A stretch of 64,000 bases of DNA from Bordetella genomosp. 2 (GCF_002261345.1 NZ_NEVT01000007.1:400299-464298), one strand, 5' to 3'. Positions 19,099 to 30,086 are shown, numbered from the stretch's first letter. Notes: generated from the sequence alone by a model not told the origin. Program-made: numbers and translations.

Positions 19099-20553
19099 TC
19101 AGAGCTTGACGCAGACGTTGCGCAGCTCGGTGTAGAACTCCAGCGAATGCACGCCGCCCTCGCGCCCGATGCCCGACTGCCTGGCGCCGCCGAACGCGGT
19201 GCGCAGGTCGCGCAGGAACCACGAATTGACCCAGCAGATGCCCACGTTGAGGGCCTTGCCCAGGCGGTGGGCAGTGCCGACATTGCTGGTCCAGACCGTG
19301 GCGGCCAGGCCGTAGGGCGTGGCATTGGCCAGGACAACGGCTTCTTCTTCGGTGTCGAACGGGGCAATGTGGCAGCACGGCCCGAAGATCTCTTCGCGGA
19401 TCACGCGCGAGGACTCCGGCAAGCCGGTCCAGACGGTCGGCTGCACCCAGGCTCCCTCGGCCAGCGCGCCCGCCATGTCGGGCACGCCGCCGCCGGCCAC
19501 CACCGTGGCGCCGTCGTCGCGGGCGTACTGGTAGTAGCGCAGCACTTTTTCGCGATGGCGCAGCGAGATCAGCGGCCCCAGGTCGACGCCCGGGTCGCGC
19601 GGCCGGCCCAGGCGGTAGGCGCGCGCCCGTTCGCCCAGCGCGGCGACGAAGCGTTCGAAGATCGGCCGCTGCACATACACGCGCTCGGTGCCCAGGCAAA
19701 CCTGCCCGGTGTTGTCGAAGGCGGCGCGCGCGATGCCGGCCACTGCCTTGTCGAAGTCGGCGTCGGCGAACACGATGCCGGGGTTCTTGCCGCCCAGCTC
19801 GAACGACACCGGCCGCACGCCGCGCGCGGCGGCCTGCATGATGGCCTCGCCGGTGCGGGTCTCGCCGGTGAAGGTGATGCCGTCCACCTCCGGATGGCGC
19901 GTCAGCAGTTCGCCGGCCGAGTCCGGCCCGAAGCCATGGATGACGTTGTAGACGCCCGGCGGGACGCCGGCCTGGTTCATGACCTCGCCCAGCAGCGTGG
20001 CGGTGCCCGGCGTGTCTTCCGACGGCTTGACCACGACGGTGTTGCCGCAGGCCAGGGCCGGCCCGACTTTCCAGGTCATGAGCAACAGCGGCAGGTTCCA
20101 TGGGCAGATCACGCCGATCACGCCACGCGGCACCCGCACGGCGTAGTTCAGCGCATGGCCATGGTCGGGCGTGTCCATCTCGAAACTCTCGTTGGGCACG
20201 TTGCGGATCAGGTCGGCGAATATCTTGAAATTGGCCGCGCCGCGCGGAATATCGAGATGGCTGGCCAGCCCGTAGGGCTTGCCGGTGTCGGCGATCTCGG
20301 CATCGACGAAATCGTCGAAGCGCTTGTCGATGCCGTCGGCCACCGCGTGCAGCAGTTCGGCGCGCTGCTGCGCCTTCAGGCCAGCCCAGGGGCCGGACAG
20401 GGCGGCGCGCGCCGCCGCCACCGCGGCATCCACCTCGGCCGCGCCGGCTTCATGCACCTGTCCGATCAGGCGGTTGTCGACGGGATCCCGGTTGTCGAAA
20501 GTCTTGCCGGTGGCCACCCACTGGCCATTGATGAAGTTGCGGAACTCGGTCAT
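19099..20553 (-). CDS. 2-hydroxy/2-aminomuconate semialdehyde dehydrogenase
   Basis: A 484-residue NAD-dependent aldehyde dehydrogenase. N153 (PWN), K176, E252 (FELGGK) and the catalytic C286 (GQVCLG) are all in place. The beginning FRNFINGQWV and the overall length match the DmpC/XylG/AmnC/NbaE group that oxidises 2-hydroxymuconate or 2-aminomuconate semialdehyde. Both possible aldehydes could be formed by enzymes encoded within 5 kb, so this single enzyme may serve both arms of the locus. Confidence 0.85.
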   Translation of the reverse strand: MTEFRNFINGQWVATGKTFDNRDPVDNRLIGQVHEAGAAEVDAAVAAARAALSGPWAGLKAQQRAELLHAVADGIDKRFDDFVDAEIADTGKPYGLASHLDIPRGAANFKIFADLIRNVPNESFEMDTPDHGHALNYAVRVPRGVIGVICPWNLPLLLMTWKVGPALACGNTVVVKPSEDTPGTATLLGEVMNQAGVPPGVYNVIHGFGPDSAGELLTRHPEVDGITFTGETRTGEAIMQAAARGVRPVSFELGGKNPGIVFADADFDKAVAGIARAAFDNTGQVCLGTERVYVQRPIFERFVAALGERARAYRLGRPRDPGVDLGPLISLRHREKVLRYYQYARDDGATVVAGGGVPDMAGALAEGAWVQPTVWTGLPESSRVIREEIFGPCCHIAPFDTEEEAVVLANATPYGLAATVWTSNVGTAHRLGKALNVGICWVNSWFLRDLRTAFGGARQSGIGREGGVHSLEFYTELRNVCVKL

Positions 20554-20560
20554 GTCGTCC

Positions 20561-21274
20561 TCAGTCGGTGCCGCCGGCGCCGGCGTATTCCGGGTCGCCG
20601 TCGGCCAGGTATTCCCACATGCGCTCATAGATGCGGCCGGTGCCCACCGCCCGCTCGCGCGCCTGCGCCTCGTCCAGCCGCGGCGCGCCGTCGGCCAGCC
20701 CGGCGGCGCGCAACTGCCATTCGATGCGCGCGGCATCCTCCAGGTACCAGGTCAGCACCACCGCCTGCGGCAGCGTCGGCGCCGCCACCACCGCGCCGTT
20801 GCCGCGCATGACCACGGCCGCGGCCTCGCCCAGCGCGCGCGCCACGCCCAGCGCCTGCGCGTCGCTGCGCACCAGCAGCGGGTCGTCCCACAGCGGCACC
20901 GCGGGCCAGAAGTACGAACCCATGCCATGGCGCGGCGCGGGAGTGACGCGGGCGGCCGACAGCGCCATCACCGTGGGCGGCATGGTGCGCGCCACGCCGC
21001 CGACCTCGGGGCGGGCACGGTAGATCTGCTGGTGGATGCGCACCTCGCCCAGCACGCCGGCCGGCAGCTCGCCATGCACCGGCACCACCACCCCGGGTTC
21101 GTCCGGCGCGATCAGGCCCATGGGACGGGCGGCGCACACCAGGAAATGACCGGCATCCAGGCGCAGGCTGCAATGGCCATAGGCATGCGCCAGCCCGGCC
21201 CGCGCCAGGGCGCGCGCCGCCACGCGCACGCGCGCCTGCTCGCCGGCGGTCGGAATCGCGGCCGCCGCGCTCAT
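20561..21274 (-). CDS. Class II aldolase-fold decarboxylase candidate lacking metal ligands
   Basis: A 237-residue protein of the class II aldolase/adducin family. Its place between an extradiol dioxygenase and a semialdehyde dehydrogenase suggests removal of the carboxyl group from a 3-carboxy-2-hydroxymuconate semialdehyde, as proposed for DhbB/CmtD-type enzymes. The usual metal-binding HxH is VARTM (R96, M98) and the RGHG motif is RGNG (N159), so the normal zinc site is absent. The ATG overlaps the dioxygenase stop by 4 bp. The chemistry is therefore uncertain. Confidence 0.75.
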   Translation of the reverse strand: MSAAAAIPTAGEQARVRVAARALARAGLAHAYGHCSLRLDAGHFLVCAARPMGLIAPDEPGVVVPVHGELPAGVLGEVRIHQQIYRARPEVGGVARTMPPTVMALSAARVTPAPRHGMGSYFWPAVPLWDDPLLVRSDAQALGVARALGEAAAVVMRGNGAVVAAPTLPQAVVLTWYLEDAARIEWQLRAAGLADGAPRLDEAQARERAVGTGRIYERMWEYLADGDPEYAGAGGTD

Positions 21275-22134
21275 GACTTGAATTCCGGGATGTCGGGACG
21301 CGCGCCCCACATGCAGAATGACGAGGGCACCGCCGGGAACTGCCGCGGCCGGTAAGTCTTCTCGTCCTCGGCGGTGATCAGGCGCACGCCGCACGAGTAC
21401 TCGTAGATCATGCCGTCGGGCCCCTCGAAGTACAGGAACATGGCGCCCGAGGTGGGGTGGCGGCCGGGGCCGAATTTGATCGGTATCTTGCGTTCCTGCA
21501 ACAGGTACCAGGCGCGCATGATGTCGTCGATGCTCTCGACCTGGTGGTTGATGTGCTGCACGCCGGGATGGGCGGACGGGAACAGCGCGATCTTGTGATG
21601 GACTTCGTCGATGCGCAGCAAAGGGGCATCGCCGATGCGGTCGCTGACGCGCGCGGACAACAGGCCGGTCCAGAAGGCCTCGTCGCGGCGCGCGTCGAGC
21701 GTGCGCAGGCCGATGTGGCTGAAGCCGGTGATGCCGGCGTCGCGCGACGGGAAATAGCGGCGGCCGCTATGGTGCGGCGCATAGACCAGCTCGATGCGAT
21801 TGCCGGACGGGTCGGTGAACTGCAGCAGATCCTGCACGTGGCGCTGCTCGGCCGCCTGGCGCGTGCCGCGCGCGACCTGGTAGCCGCTGCGCTCCAGCAC
21901 GGCGCCGGCCCGTTCCAGTTCGTCGGGCGAATCCACTTCAAAGGCCGCCGTGTGGTCGTGCGGATCGCCTTCGAAATAGCACAGCGTGTGGTCGCGTCCG
22001 TCGGAGCGGAAATAGACCGACTTGCCTTCCTTGCGGGCGACTTCCAGGCCCAGCACCTCGGTCGCGTAGCGCGCCGCGGACGCCAGATCGCGAGTACCCA
22101 GCCGGACATACCGGATGTCATGTAGCCGTATCAC
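21271..22134 (-). CDS. Type I extradiol (VOC) ring-cleavage dioxygenase
   Basis: A 287-residue two-module vicinal-oxygen-chelate protein. The C-terminal module has iron ligands H140 (GFSHIGL), H194 (GVQHINH) and E245 (IYEYS), and the catalytic set H180, H226 and Y235, matching BphC spacing. It should open a catechol next to a hydroxyl; 2,3-dihydroxybenzoate or a similar carboxylated catechol is my inference from the next gene. I chose GTG at 22134 with AGGAGAC upstream; an ATG at 22248 would fill the divergent promoter region. It is first in the left-arm operon. Confidence 0.83.
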   Translation of the reverse strand: MIRLHDIRYVRLGTRDLASAARYATEVLGLEVARKEGKSVYFRSDGRDHTLCYFEGDPHDHTAAFEVDSPDELERAGAVLERSGYQVARGTRQAAEQRHVQDLLQFTDPSGNRIELVYAPHHSGRRYFPSRDAGITGFSHIGLRTLDARRDEAFWTGLLSARVSDRIGDAPLLRIDEVHHKIALFPSAHPGVQHINHQVESIDDIMRAWYLLQERKIPIKFGPGRHPTSGAMFLYFEGPDGMIYEYSCGVRLITAEDEKTYRPRQFPAVPSSFCMWGARPDIPEFKS

Positions 22135-22206
22135 TGCTTGTCTCCTGGAGCGCCTGGCCGTTGGAAGGGAAAGCAAGGGCGACGCTTTTTTTCTACGATA
22201 AGCAGC

Positions 22207-22243
22207 AAAAATCTCGGAGTCAATAAATTTTATCGAGATTTTT
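22207..22243. promoter_or_regulatory. Inverted repeat in the divergent control region
   Basis: AAAAATCTCG and its exact complement CGAGATTTTT are separated by 17 bp, within an AT-rich 133-bp gap between the dioxygenase and the GntR gene. The position suits an operator through which the adjacent GntR regulator controls both arms of the locus. Confidence 0.6.
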
Positions 22244-22267
22244 TCCAAGCGGTGCTACAGTACGCCC

Positions 22268-23002
22268 ATGGCCGATAACGTCTCGCTTCCGTCGCTCGCG
22301 CATGCCGCCACGCCCAACACGCTGGTGGGGACGGCCTACGTCAACCTGCGGCGCGACATCATCGAAGGCAAACACCCGCCCGGCTCGCGCCTGCGCGTCG
22401 AGCACCTGAAGGACGACTACGGCGTGGGCGCCGGCACGCTGCGCGAGGCGCTGGCACTGCTGGTGTCGGACGCCCTGGTCACCTCGCACGGGCAGCGCGG
22501 CTTTCACGTCACGCCGATTTCGCTGCACGATTTCCGCGACATCACCGAAAACCGCGTGCTGCTCGAAACCGAAGCGCTGCGCCAGTCCATCGAACTGGGC
22601 GACGACGACTGGGAAAGCCGCGTCCTCGCCGCGTTTCACCGGCTCGGCAAGGCCGAACAGCGCCTGGCCGGCGACCCCACCGCCGGATTCGAGGAATGGG
22701 AGCGCCGCAATCGCGAATTCCACCGCGAACTGATCAGCGCCTGTCCGTCGCGCTGGATGCACCACTTCCTGGGCATCCTGTACCAGCAAGCCGAACGCTA
22801 CCGGCGCCTGACGATCACCCGGCGTCCCATCGCGCGCGACCTGCACGACGAACACCGGAGCATCGTGGACGCCACGCTGGCGCGCGACGCGCAAGCCGCC
22901 TGCGCCCTGCTGGCCAGCCACATCCGCCTCACCTACGAAGCGGTGGCGCACCTGCCGCCGGAACTCTTTTCGCCCACCCCGCAGTCCGGCACAGACACTT
23001 GA
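22268..23002 (+). CDS. GntR-family (FCD) regulator of the aromatic locus
   Basis: A 244-residue regulator. The winged helix covers about 18-80 ([20 protein letters not shown], then [18 protein letters not shown]), and an all-helical FCD effector domain with metal-type His residues ([22 protein letters not shown]) follows. FCD proteins typically repress catabolic operons until a carboxylate ligand binds. It is divergent from the ring-cleavage operon and first in the right arm, so it is the likely controller of both. Confidence 0.88.
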   Translation: MADNVSLPSLAHAATPNTLVGTAYVNLRRDIIEGKHPPGSRLRVEHLKDDYGVGAGTLREALALLVSDALVTSHGQRGFHVTPISLHDFRDITENRVLLETEALRQSIELGDDDWESRVLAAFHRLGKAEQRLAGDPTAGFEEWERRNREFHRELISACPSRWMHHFLGILYQQAERYRRLTITRRPIARDLHDEHRSIVDATLARDAQAACALLASHIRLTYEAVAHLPPELFSPTPQSGTDT

Positions 23003-23052
23003 GGCGCGCGCCGCGCCCGGCCGGTCAACGGATTGCCGACAAGGAAGACCCG

Positions 23053-23481
23053 ATGAGCCGCGATTCCACCCACGCCACCGTTGTCGCCGGCAAGGCCACG
23101 CCACGCGGCAAGTATCCGCACCTCAAGCGCGCCGGCGACCTGCTGTTCGTCTCCGGCACCAGCGCGCGCCTGCCGGACAACCGCATCGCCGGGGCCACGG
23201 TCGACGCCATGGGCACCACCAGCCTCGATATCCGCGCCCAGACCCGCGCGGTCATCGAGAATATCCGCGACATCCTGGCCAGCGCCGGCGCGACGCTGGC
23301 GGACCTGGTGGAGATCAGCGCCTTCCTGGTCAACATGAACGATTTCGGCGGCTACAACGAGGTCTACGGCGAGTACTTCGACGCCGGCGGCCCGGCCCGC
23401 ACCACAGTGGCGGTGCACCAGCTGCCCCACCCTCACCTGCTCATCGAAATCAAGGCGGTGGCCCACAAGCCCGCCGCCTGA
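23053..23481 (+). CDS. RidA-family protein, candidate 2-aminomuconate deaminase
   Basis: A 142-residue YjgF/RidA-fold protein, with [12 protein letters not shown] near residue 31 and [23 protein letters not shown] at the C-terminus. The family includes NbaF/AmnE-type 2-aminomuconate deaminases, and the neighbouring dioxygenase and decarboxylase make exactly that upstream intermediate. AAGGAAG precedes the ATG. General RidA enamine hydrolase activity is the fallback interpretation. Confidence 0.82.
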   Translation: MSRDSTHATVVAGKATPRGKYPHLKRAGDLLFVSGTSARLPDNRIAGATVDAMGTTSLDIRAQTRAVIENIRDILASAGATLADLVEISAFLVNMNDFGGYNEVYGEYFDAGGPARTTVAVHQLPHPHLLIEIKAVAHKPAA

Positions 23482-25055
<1,574 letters not shown>

Positions 25056-25224
25056 GGCCGTGCGCCCCGGCAAGCTGCGGAATGTTGCGATTGGCAAGAC
25101 GATCTCTCGCCGCGGCCGGCTTGTATACGAGGTGTAAGCACCGGCCGCCCGCGGACGGATACGGTCACATCGCGGCGCGCGCGGACGCTAGGATGGAGGG
25201 TTGTTGCTCCATCGATTGCCTGCC

Positions 25225-26277
25225 ATGCCGCGACTCATTCCCCCTTTTGTGTGCCCCTGGCGCCTGGCCGCGCTCGTCCTGGCCCTGGCGGGCGCGCCGG
25301 CCGGCGCCGACACTGTCTGGCTGGACAACGGCGACCGCCTGACCGGCACCATCAAGTCGCTGGACGGCGGCAAGCTGCTGATCCACACCGAATACGGCGG
25401 CGACGTGCGCATCGCCTTCGACCGCGTCAAGACGCTGCAAAGCGATACGCCGCTGGTCATACGCGATGAATCCCTGGCGCACGACTATCGCGCCAGGCTG
25501 GCGGGCGGGCAGCCCGGCACGGTGGTGCTCGACGGCGTGGAGCGCGGCCCGGACGGCGCGCAACCGGTGCGGGCCGATGTGCCGCTGGCATCGGTGGAGC
25601 GCATCGTGCGGCCGCATCCGTTCCTGAACGAAACCGCCGTGTCCGGCCGCGTGGACCTGGCCGCCACCCGCAAGAACGCCTCGACCCAGACCCAGGACTA
25701 TTCCATGGCGCTGGACACGACCGTGCGCCATGCGCTGTGGCGCCACCGCTTCACCGGCTCGTACCTGCGCAGCAAGGACGACCACAGCGTCAGCAACCAC
25801 AACTACGGACTGGACTACACGCTGGACCGCTTCCTGACGGACAAGGCCTTCTGGCAGGTGCGGGCCATGCATCGGCGCGACTGGGTCGAAGACCTGGACC
25901 GCCAGACCGCATACGGCACCGGCCCGGGCTACCAGTTCTGGGACGACGAGCTGGGCGCTTTCTCGCTGTCGGCGCTGGCCGGGCGGGTGCACTACGGTTA
26001 CCGCGACGGCGGCAGCGACAATGCCTATGCCGGCAGCCTGCGCTGGGACTATGTGCGCTATTTCAGCGGCAAGCAGTTCGAGCTGTTCACCAAGGGCGAA
26101 CTGCTGCGCCCGTTCGACAGCGAGGCCGAGATGGCCATTAGCGGCGAGGCGGGCCTGCGCTACAACCTCAACAGCTGGATGTCGCTGTACCTGAAGTATG
26201 CGCGCAACCAGGTCAGCAGTTCGCGCGACAGCCTGAACGAATCGATCTACAGCACCGGGGTCGGCGTGAAATGGTAG
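25225..26277 (+). CDS. DUF481 (YdiY-like) outer-membrane-type protein
   Basis: A protein of about 350 residues with a signal peptide (hydrophobic core about 12-26, APAGADT). The start of the mature part, TVWLDNGDRLTGTIKSLDGGKLLIHT, is the typical DUF481 entry, and alternating beta-strands end in an aromatic residue (GVGVKW), as in outer-membrane barrels. The function is unknown. In-frame TTG codons exist upstream near a GGAGGG; ATG 25225 is the conservative start. It sits 169 bp beyond nbaD and ends one base from the convergent oxidoreductase gene. Confidence 0.8.
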   Translation: MPRLIPPFVCPWRLAALVLALAGAPAGADTVWLDNGDRLTGTIKSLDGGKLLIHTEYGGDVRIAFDRVKTLQSDTPLVIRDESLAHDYRARLAGGQPGTVVLDGVERGPDGAQPVRADVPLASVERIVRPHPFLNETAVSGRVDLAATRKNASTQTQDYSMALDTTVRHALWRHRFTGSYLRSKDDHSVSNHNYGLDYTLDRFLTDKAFWQVRAMHRRDWVEDLDRQTAYGTGPGYQFWDDELGAFSLSALAGRVHYGYRDGGSDNAYAGSLRWDYVRYFSGKQFELFTKGELLRPFDSEAEMAISGEAGLRYNLNSWMSLYLKYARNQVSSSRDSLNESIYSTGVGVKW

Positions 26278-26278
26278 T

Positions 26279-28486
26279 TCAGCCTGCCGCGGGCAGCAGG
26301 TCCTCGATGCGCACCGGCAATTGCCGCACGCGCACGCCGGTGGCATGGTGGACGGCATTGGCGATGGCGGCGGCGATGCCGGCCAGGCCGATCTCGCCGA
26401 TGCCGCGTGCGCCCGCGTCGTTCCAGGCGTAGTCGGGGTAATCGAGGAAACTCACGTCCATGCGCGGCGCGTCGGCGTGGGTGGCCATGATGTAGTCGGC
26501 CAGGTTGCTGTTGACGGGCGCGCCCGAGCGGGGGTCGTAGTGGGTCTGTTCCAGCAGGGCCATGCCCACGCCCATGACGATCGCCCCTTCGATCTGGTTG
26601 CGCGCCATACGCGGGTTGATCATGCGGCCGCCGTCGATCACCGTCACCACGCGGGCGACGCGCAGGCGCGCGGTGGCGGGGTGCCAGGTCACTTCGACGA
26701 AATGCGCGCCGTACGAGTTGATCGAATACTGCTTCTTCTGCTCCCGGCCCGAGCCGGCGTGGCCGTCGCCCGAGACCGCGGCCACGCCGGCGGCCGCCAG
26801 CACCTCGGCCAGCGGCACGCCCGCGCCGGCGCCGTCATCGGCCAGCCGCAGGCGCCCGTGCCGCAGCCTCAGCTCGCTGGCCTGGCGGCCGGCGAACGGC
26901 CCCTTCTCGCCCACCGCCAGCTTGCAGGCACCCTGCACCGCCTTGCGCGCGGCGGCCAGCACCGCCGGCACCACCGAGGCAGTGGCCGCCGAGCCGCCCG
27001 AAATCGGGCCGCGCGGCAGGCGCGTATCGCCCAGCGCCACCTGGATGCGGTCCGGCGCGATGCCGGTCTCGGCGCTGACCAGTTGCGCCAGCACCGTGTA
27101 GGTGCCGGTGCCGATGTCCTGGGTGGCGCACACCACGCGGGCTGAGCCGTCGGCATGCAGGCTGACGCTGGCGTCGGTCGGCATGCGCAACCCCAGCCAG
27201 GAGCACGACGCCACGCCCCAGCCCAGCACCAGTTCGCCGTCGCGCATCGAACCGACCGCGGGCGAGCGGTCGCGCCAGCCGAACGTCGCCGCGCCCTGCT
27301 GCAGGCATTCGCGCAGATGGCGCGATGAGAACGGCAGGCCATTGCCTTCATCGTGGTCGGGCTCGTTGCGCAGGCGCAGCTCGACCGGGTCCATGTCGAG
27401 CGCGATGGCGAGCTCGTCCATGGCCGATTCGAGCGCGTACATGCCCGGCACCGCGCCGGGCCCGCGCATCGAGGTGGGCGCGCCGACGTGGCGGCGCGCC
27501 AGGCCGGAGCACACCAGCAGGTTGGGCGTGCTGTACATGCGCGGCGTCGCTTCGCCGCAGTTCTCGCGGTAGTCGTCCAGTATCGATGCCTGGCTCAGGT
27601 AGTGGTGCTGCAGGGCCACCAGCCGGCCTTCCGGGGTGGCGCCCAGGCGCAGGCGCTGGCGGGTATACGGGCGGTGGCCGGTGCTGTGGAAGGTCATGGC
27701 GCGGCTCACCACCAGCTTGACCGGCCGGCCCAGCAGGCGCGCGGCGACTGGCGCCAGCAGCGAGTGGTTCCAGGCCCACAGCTTGCCGCCGAAGCCGGTG
27801 CCCAGGTAGTGCGAGATGACCCGCACGTTCTCCTTGCCGGTGCCGAGCATCTGCGCCGCCACGTCGCGATGGTTGACCACGCCCTGGGTCGTCTCGTACA
27901 GCGTATAGGCTTGGCCGTCGTACTCGGCGACGCAGGCGTGCAGTTCCAGCGAATTGTGGGTTTCGACCGGCGTGCAGTAGGTGGCGTCGATGCGCACGGC
28001 GGCGCCTGCATAGGCGGCCGGCGCGTCGCCGCGCCGGCTCTCGACCTCGGGCGTGTCCTCGGCGGCGGGCGGTGCGACGTCGGGCGGCTGGCTGTCGTAG
28101 CTCACGCGCACGGCGCGCGCGGCCGCCTGGGCCTGTTCCAGCGTATCGGCCACCACCAGCGCCACGTACTGGCCGTAATAGCGGATGATGTCGTCATCCA
28201 GCGGCGGCCGGGCCTCGTCGATGGAACCGCTGGCGGCGCGGTACAGCGGCGGCCGGTTGCCGTGGTGCAGGACGGTCCGCACCCCGGGCATGGCCAGCGC
28301 CGCTTCGGCCTCCAGGGCCAGGATGCGGCCGTTGGCGACGGTGCTGCATACCGGCACGGCGTAGAGCATGCCGGGCAGCATGAAATCGGCGGTGTAGCGC
28401 GCCGCGCCGCTGACTTTCAAGGGGCCGTCGATGCGCGGCAGGGGCTGGCCGATGGCCTCGGGATGAGCAATGCGGGGAGATTCCAT
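26279..28486 (-). CDS. Molybdopterin-binding subunit of an aldehyde/xanthine oxidoreductase
   Basis: A 735-residue large subunit of the xanthine oxidase family. The N-terminal IGQPLPRIDGPLKVSGAARYTADF, the GTGFGGK region and the C-terminal GIGEIGLAGIAAAIANAV with the catalytic Glu are present. With the FAD and 2Fe-2S subunits encoded immediately upstream it forms a three-subunit molybdenum enzyme that hydroxylates aldehydes or heterocycles. The family closest by the FAD subunit is PaoABC. Any maturation (MocA/XdhC-like) gene must be elsewhere. Confidence 0.9.
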   Translation of the reverse strand: MESPRIAHPEAIGQPLPRIDGPLKVSGAARYTADFMLPGMLYAVPVCSTVANGRILALEAEAALAMPGVRTVLHHGNRPPLYRAASGSIDEARPPLDDDIIRYYGQYVALVVADTLEQAQAAARAVRVSYDSQPPDVAPPAAEDTPEVESRRGDAPAAYAGAAVRIDATYCTPVETHNSLELHACVAEYDGQAYTLYETTQGVVNHRDVAAQMLGTGKENVRVISHYLGTGFGGKLWAWNHSLLAPVAARLLGRPVKLVVSRAMTFHSTGHRPYTRQRLRLGATPEGRLVALQHHYLSQASILDDYRENCGEATPRMYSTPNLLVCSGLARRHVGAPTSMRGPGAVPGMYALESAMDELAIALDMDPVELRLRNEPDHDEGNGLPFSSRHLRECLQQGAATFGWRDRSPAVGSMRDGELVLGWGVASCSWLGLRMPTDASVSLHADGSARVVCATQDIGTGTYTVLAQLVSAETGIAPDRIQVALGDTRLPRGPISGGSAATASVVPAVLAAARKAVQGACKLAVGEKGPFAGRQASELRLRHGRLRLADDGAGAGVPLAEVLAAAGVAAVSGDGHAGSGREQKKQYSINSYGAHFVEVTWHPATARLRVARVVTVIDGGRMINPRMARNQIEGAIVMGVGMALLEQTHYDPRSGAPVNSNLADYIMATHADAPRMDVSFLDYPDYAWNDAGARGIGEIGLAGIAAAIANAVHHATGVRVRQLPVRIEDLLPAAG

Positions 28487-28499
28487 GTCGGGTCCTTGC

Positions 28500-29498
28500 T
28501 CAGTGCGGCGGCAGGGCCATGGATAGCGCATGCGCCAGGCAGCGCCTGGCCAGCTCGATCTTGAAGCCGTTCTGGCTTTGCGGCACGGCGTCGCGCAGCG
28601 CGGCGTGGGCTGCCTGCGCATAGCGGCCCGCGTCCGGCGCCTGGCCGACCAGCAACTGCTCGGCGGCCGGACAGCGCCACGGGCGCGTGCCCACGCCGCC
28701 CAGCGCGATGCCGGCCGCCACAATGCGCTCCGCGTCGGACTGCAGCACCACCGCGGCCGAGGCCAGGGCGAATTCGTAGGAAGCCCGGTCGCGCAGCTTC
28801 AGGTAGGTCGAGTGGGTGCCCGGGCGCGGCGCCGGCAGCGTCACGTGGGTGATCAGTTCGCCGTCGCGCAGCGCGGTTTCCCGCTCCGGGGTGTCGCCGG
28901 GCAGCAGGAAGTAGTCCCGCAGCGCGATGTCGCGCGGGCCGCGCGCGCCATGCACATGCACGGTGGCGTCCAGCGCCATCAGGGCCACATTCATGTCCGA
29001 CGGGTTGGTGGCGATGCAGTGCGGGCTGCCGCCCAGCACCGCCAGGTTGCGGTTGTGGCCCCCGATGGCGTCGCAGCCGCTGCCGGGCTCGCGCTTGTTG
29101 CAGCGCGCCGCGCGGTCGCGGAAATAGACGCAGCGGGTGCGCTGCAGCAGGTTGCCGCCGGTGGTGGCCATGTTGCGCAACTGCGCCGAGGCGCCCGCCA
29201 GCAGCGCCTGCGACAGCGCCGGGTAGTGCCGGGCGATGTGCGGATGGCGAGCCAGGTCGGCATTGCTCACCAGCGCGCCGATGCGCGCCCGGCCGTCGGC
29301 CAGGATCTCGACCTGGTCCAGGCCCAGCCCGTTGATGTCGACCACATACGCGGGCGTCTCGACATCGAGTTTCATCAGGTCGACCAGGGTGGTGCCGCCG
29401 GCCAGGAAGCGCACGCGCGTCTCGGGGCGGCCCGGCGCGGCCGCCAGGCGCACGGCCTCGTCGATATCGGCGGCGCGCAGGTATTGGAAAGCGTGCAT
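28500..29498 (-). CDS. FAD-binding subunit with PaoB-like iron-sulfur segment
   Basis: A 332-residue CO-dehydrogenase-type flavoprotein. FAD contacts lie at AGGTTLVDLM (33-42) and ATTGGNLLQRTRC (111-123). A Cys-rich segment with C123, C133 and C142 (YFRDRA, CNKREPGSGC) matches the PaoB-type loop that holds a 4Fe-4S cluster. It passes electrons from the molybdenum centre. It is located 4 bp after the 2Fe-2S gene and 13 bp before the large-subunit gene. Confidence 0.88.
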   Translation of the reverse strand: MHAFQYLRAADIDEAVRLAAAPGRPETRVRFLAGGTTLVDLMKLDVETPAYVVDINGLGLDQVEILADGRARIGALVSNADLARHPHIARHYPALSQALLAGASAQLRNMATTGGNLLQRTRCVYFRDRAARCNKREPGSGCDAIGGHNRNLAVLGGSPHCIATNPSDMNVALMALDATVHVHGARGPRDIALRDYFLLPGDTPERETALRDGELITHVTLPAPRPGTHSTYLKLRDRASYEFALASAAVVLQSDAERIVAAGIALGGVGTRPWRCPAAEQLLVGQAPDAGRYAQAAHAALRDAVPQSQNGFKIELARRCLAHALSMALPPH

Positions 29499-29502
29499 GG
29501 CG

Positions 29503-30015
29503 TCACCGGTTGCCGCGCACATCCTGCACGGCGTCGATGATGTTGGCGTACGCGCCGCAACGGCACAGGTTGCCGCTCATCAGTTCGCGCACCTCGTCGT
29601 CGCTGTCGCCGCAGGGCTCATTCAAGAGCGCGGCCGCCGACATGATCTGCCCGGCGGTGCAGTAGCCGCACTGGTAGCCGTCGTGCGCCACGAAGGCGGC
29701 CTGCAGCGGGTGCGGCGTCCGGGCATCGCCCAGGCCCTCGATGGTGGTAACGGCGCGGCCGCCCGCGGCGGCCGCCAGCACCAGGCACGCGTTGACGCGC
29801 CGTCCGTCGAGATGCACCGTACAGGCGCCGCACTGGCCGTGGTCGCAGCCCTTCTTGGTGCCGGTCAGGTGCAGGGTTTCGCGCAACGTGTCCAGCAGGG
29901 TGGCGCGCGGGTCCAGCAGCAGTTCATGCTCCACCCCATTGACACACAGGGTGGTGGAAATGGCGCCGTGGCCCGGGCCATGGGCGTGCGGCGCGTCGCC
30001 GGAGGGATAAGACAT
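29503..30015 (-). CDS. 2Fe-2S subunit of the aldehyde oxidoreductase
   Basis: A 170-residue protein with the plant-type cluster C57, C62, C65, C77 and the second cluster C116, C119, C151, C153. PaoA of E. coli starts with a Tat signal; this protein opens with a His-rich stretch (SGDAPHAHGPGHG) and no twin-arginine motif, so the complex is probably cytoplasmic. Start ATG 30015. First gene of the three-gene unit, 71 bp after the sugar-acid operon, and possibly reached by read-through. Confidence 0.9.
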   Translation of the reverse strand: MSYPSGDAPHAHGPGHGAISTTLCVNGVEHELLLDPRATLLDTLRETLHLTGTKKGCDHGQCGACTVHLDGRRVNACLVLAAAAGGRAVTTIEGLGDARTPHPLQAAFVAHDGYQCGYCTAGQIMSAAALLNEPCGDSDDEVRELMSGNLCRCGAYANIIDAVQDVRGNR

Positions 30016-30086
30016 GAGAAGGCTCCTGGCTGCGGGTGACGGGGATGCGGCAGGCGCTACAGCAAGCAGCATGCCCGCCCCGCCGC

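Noticed and set aside
16914..19367. Apparent 817-residue fusion upstream of LivH
   Set aside because: The N-terminal part is an Arg-rich shadow of the binding-protein gene; LivH has its own ATG at 17834.
26279..30015. Xanthine dehydrogenase proper (xdhABC)
   Set aside because: The subunit layout and the Cys segment in the FAD subunit point to a PaoABC-like aldehyde oxidoreductase, and no purine genes are nearby.
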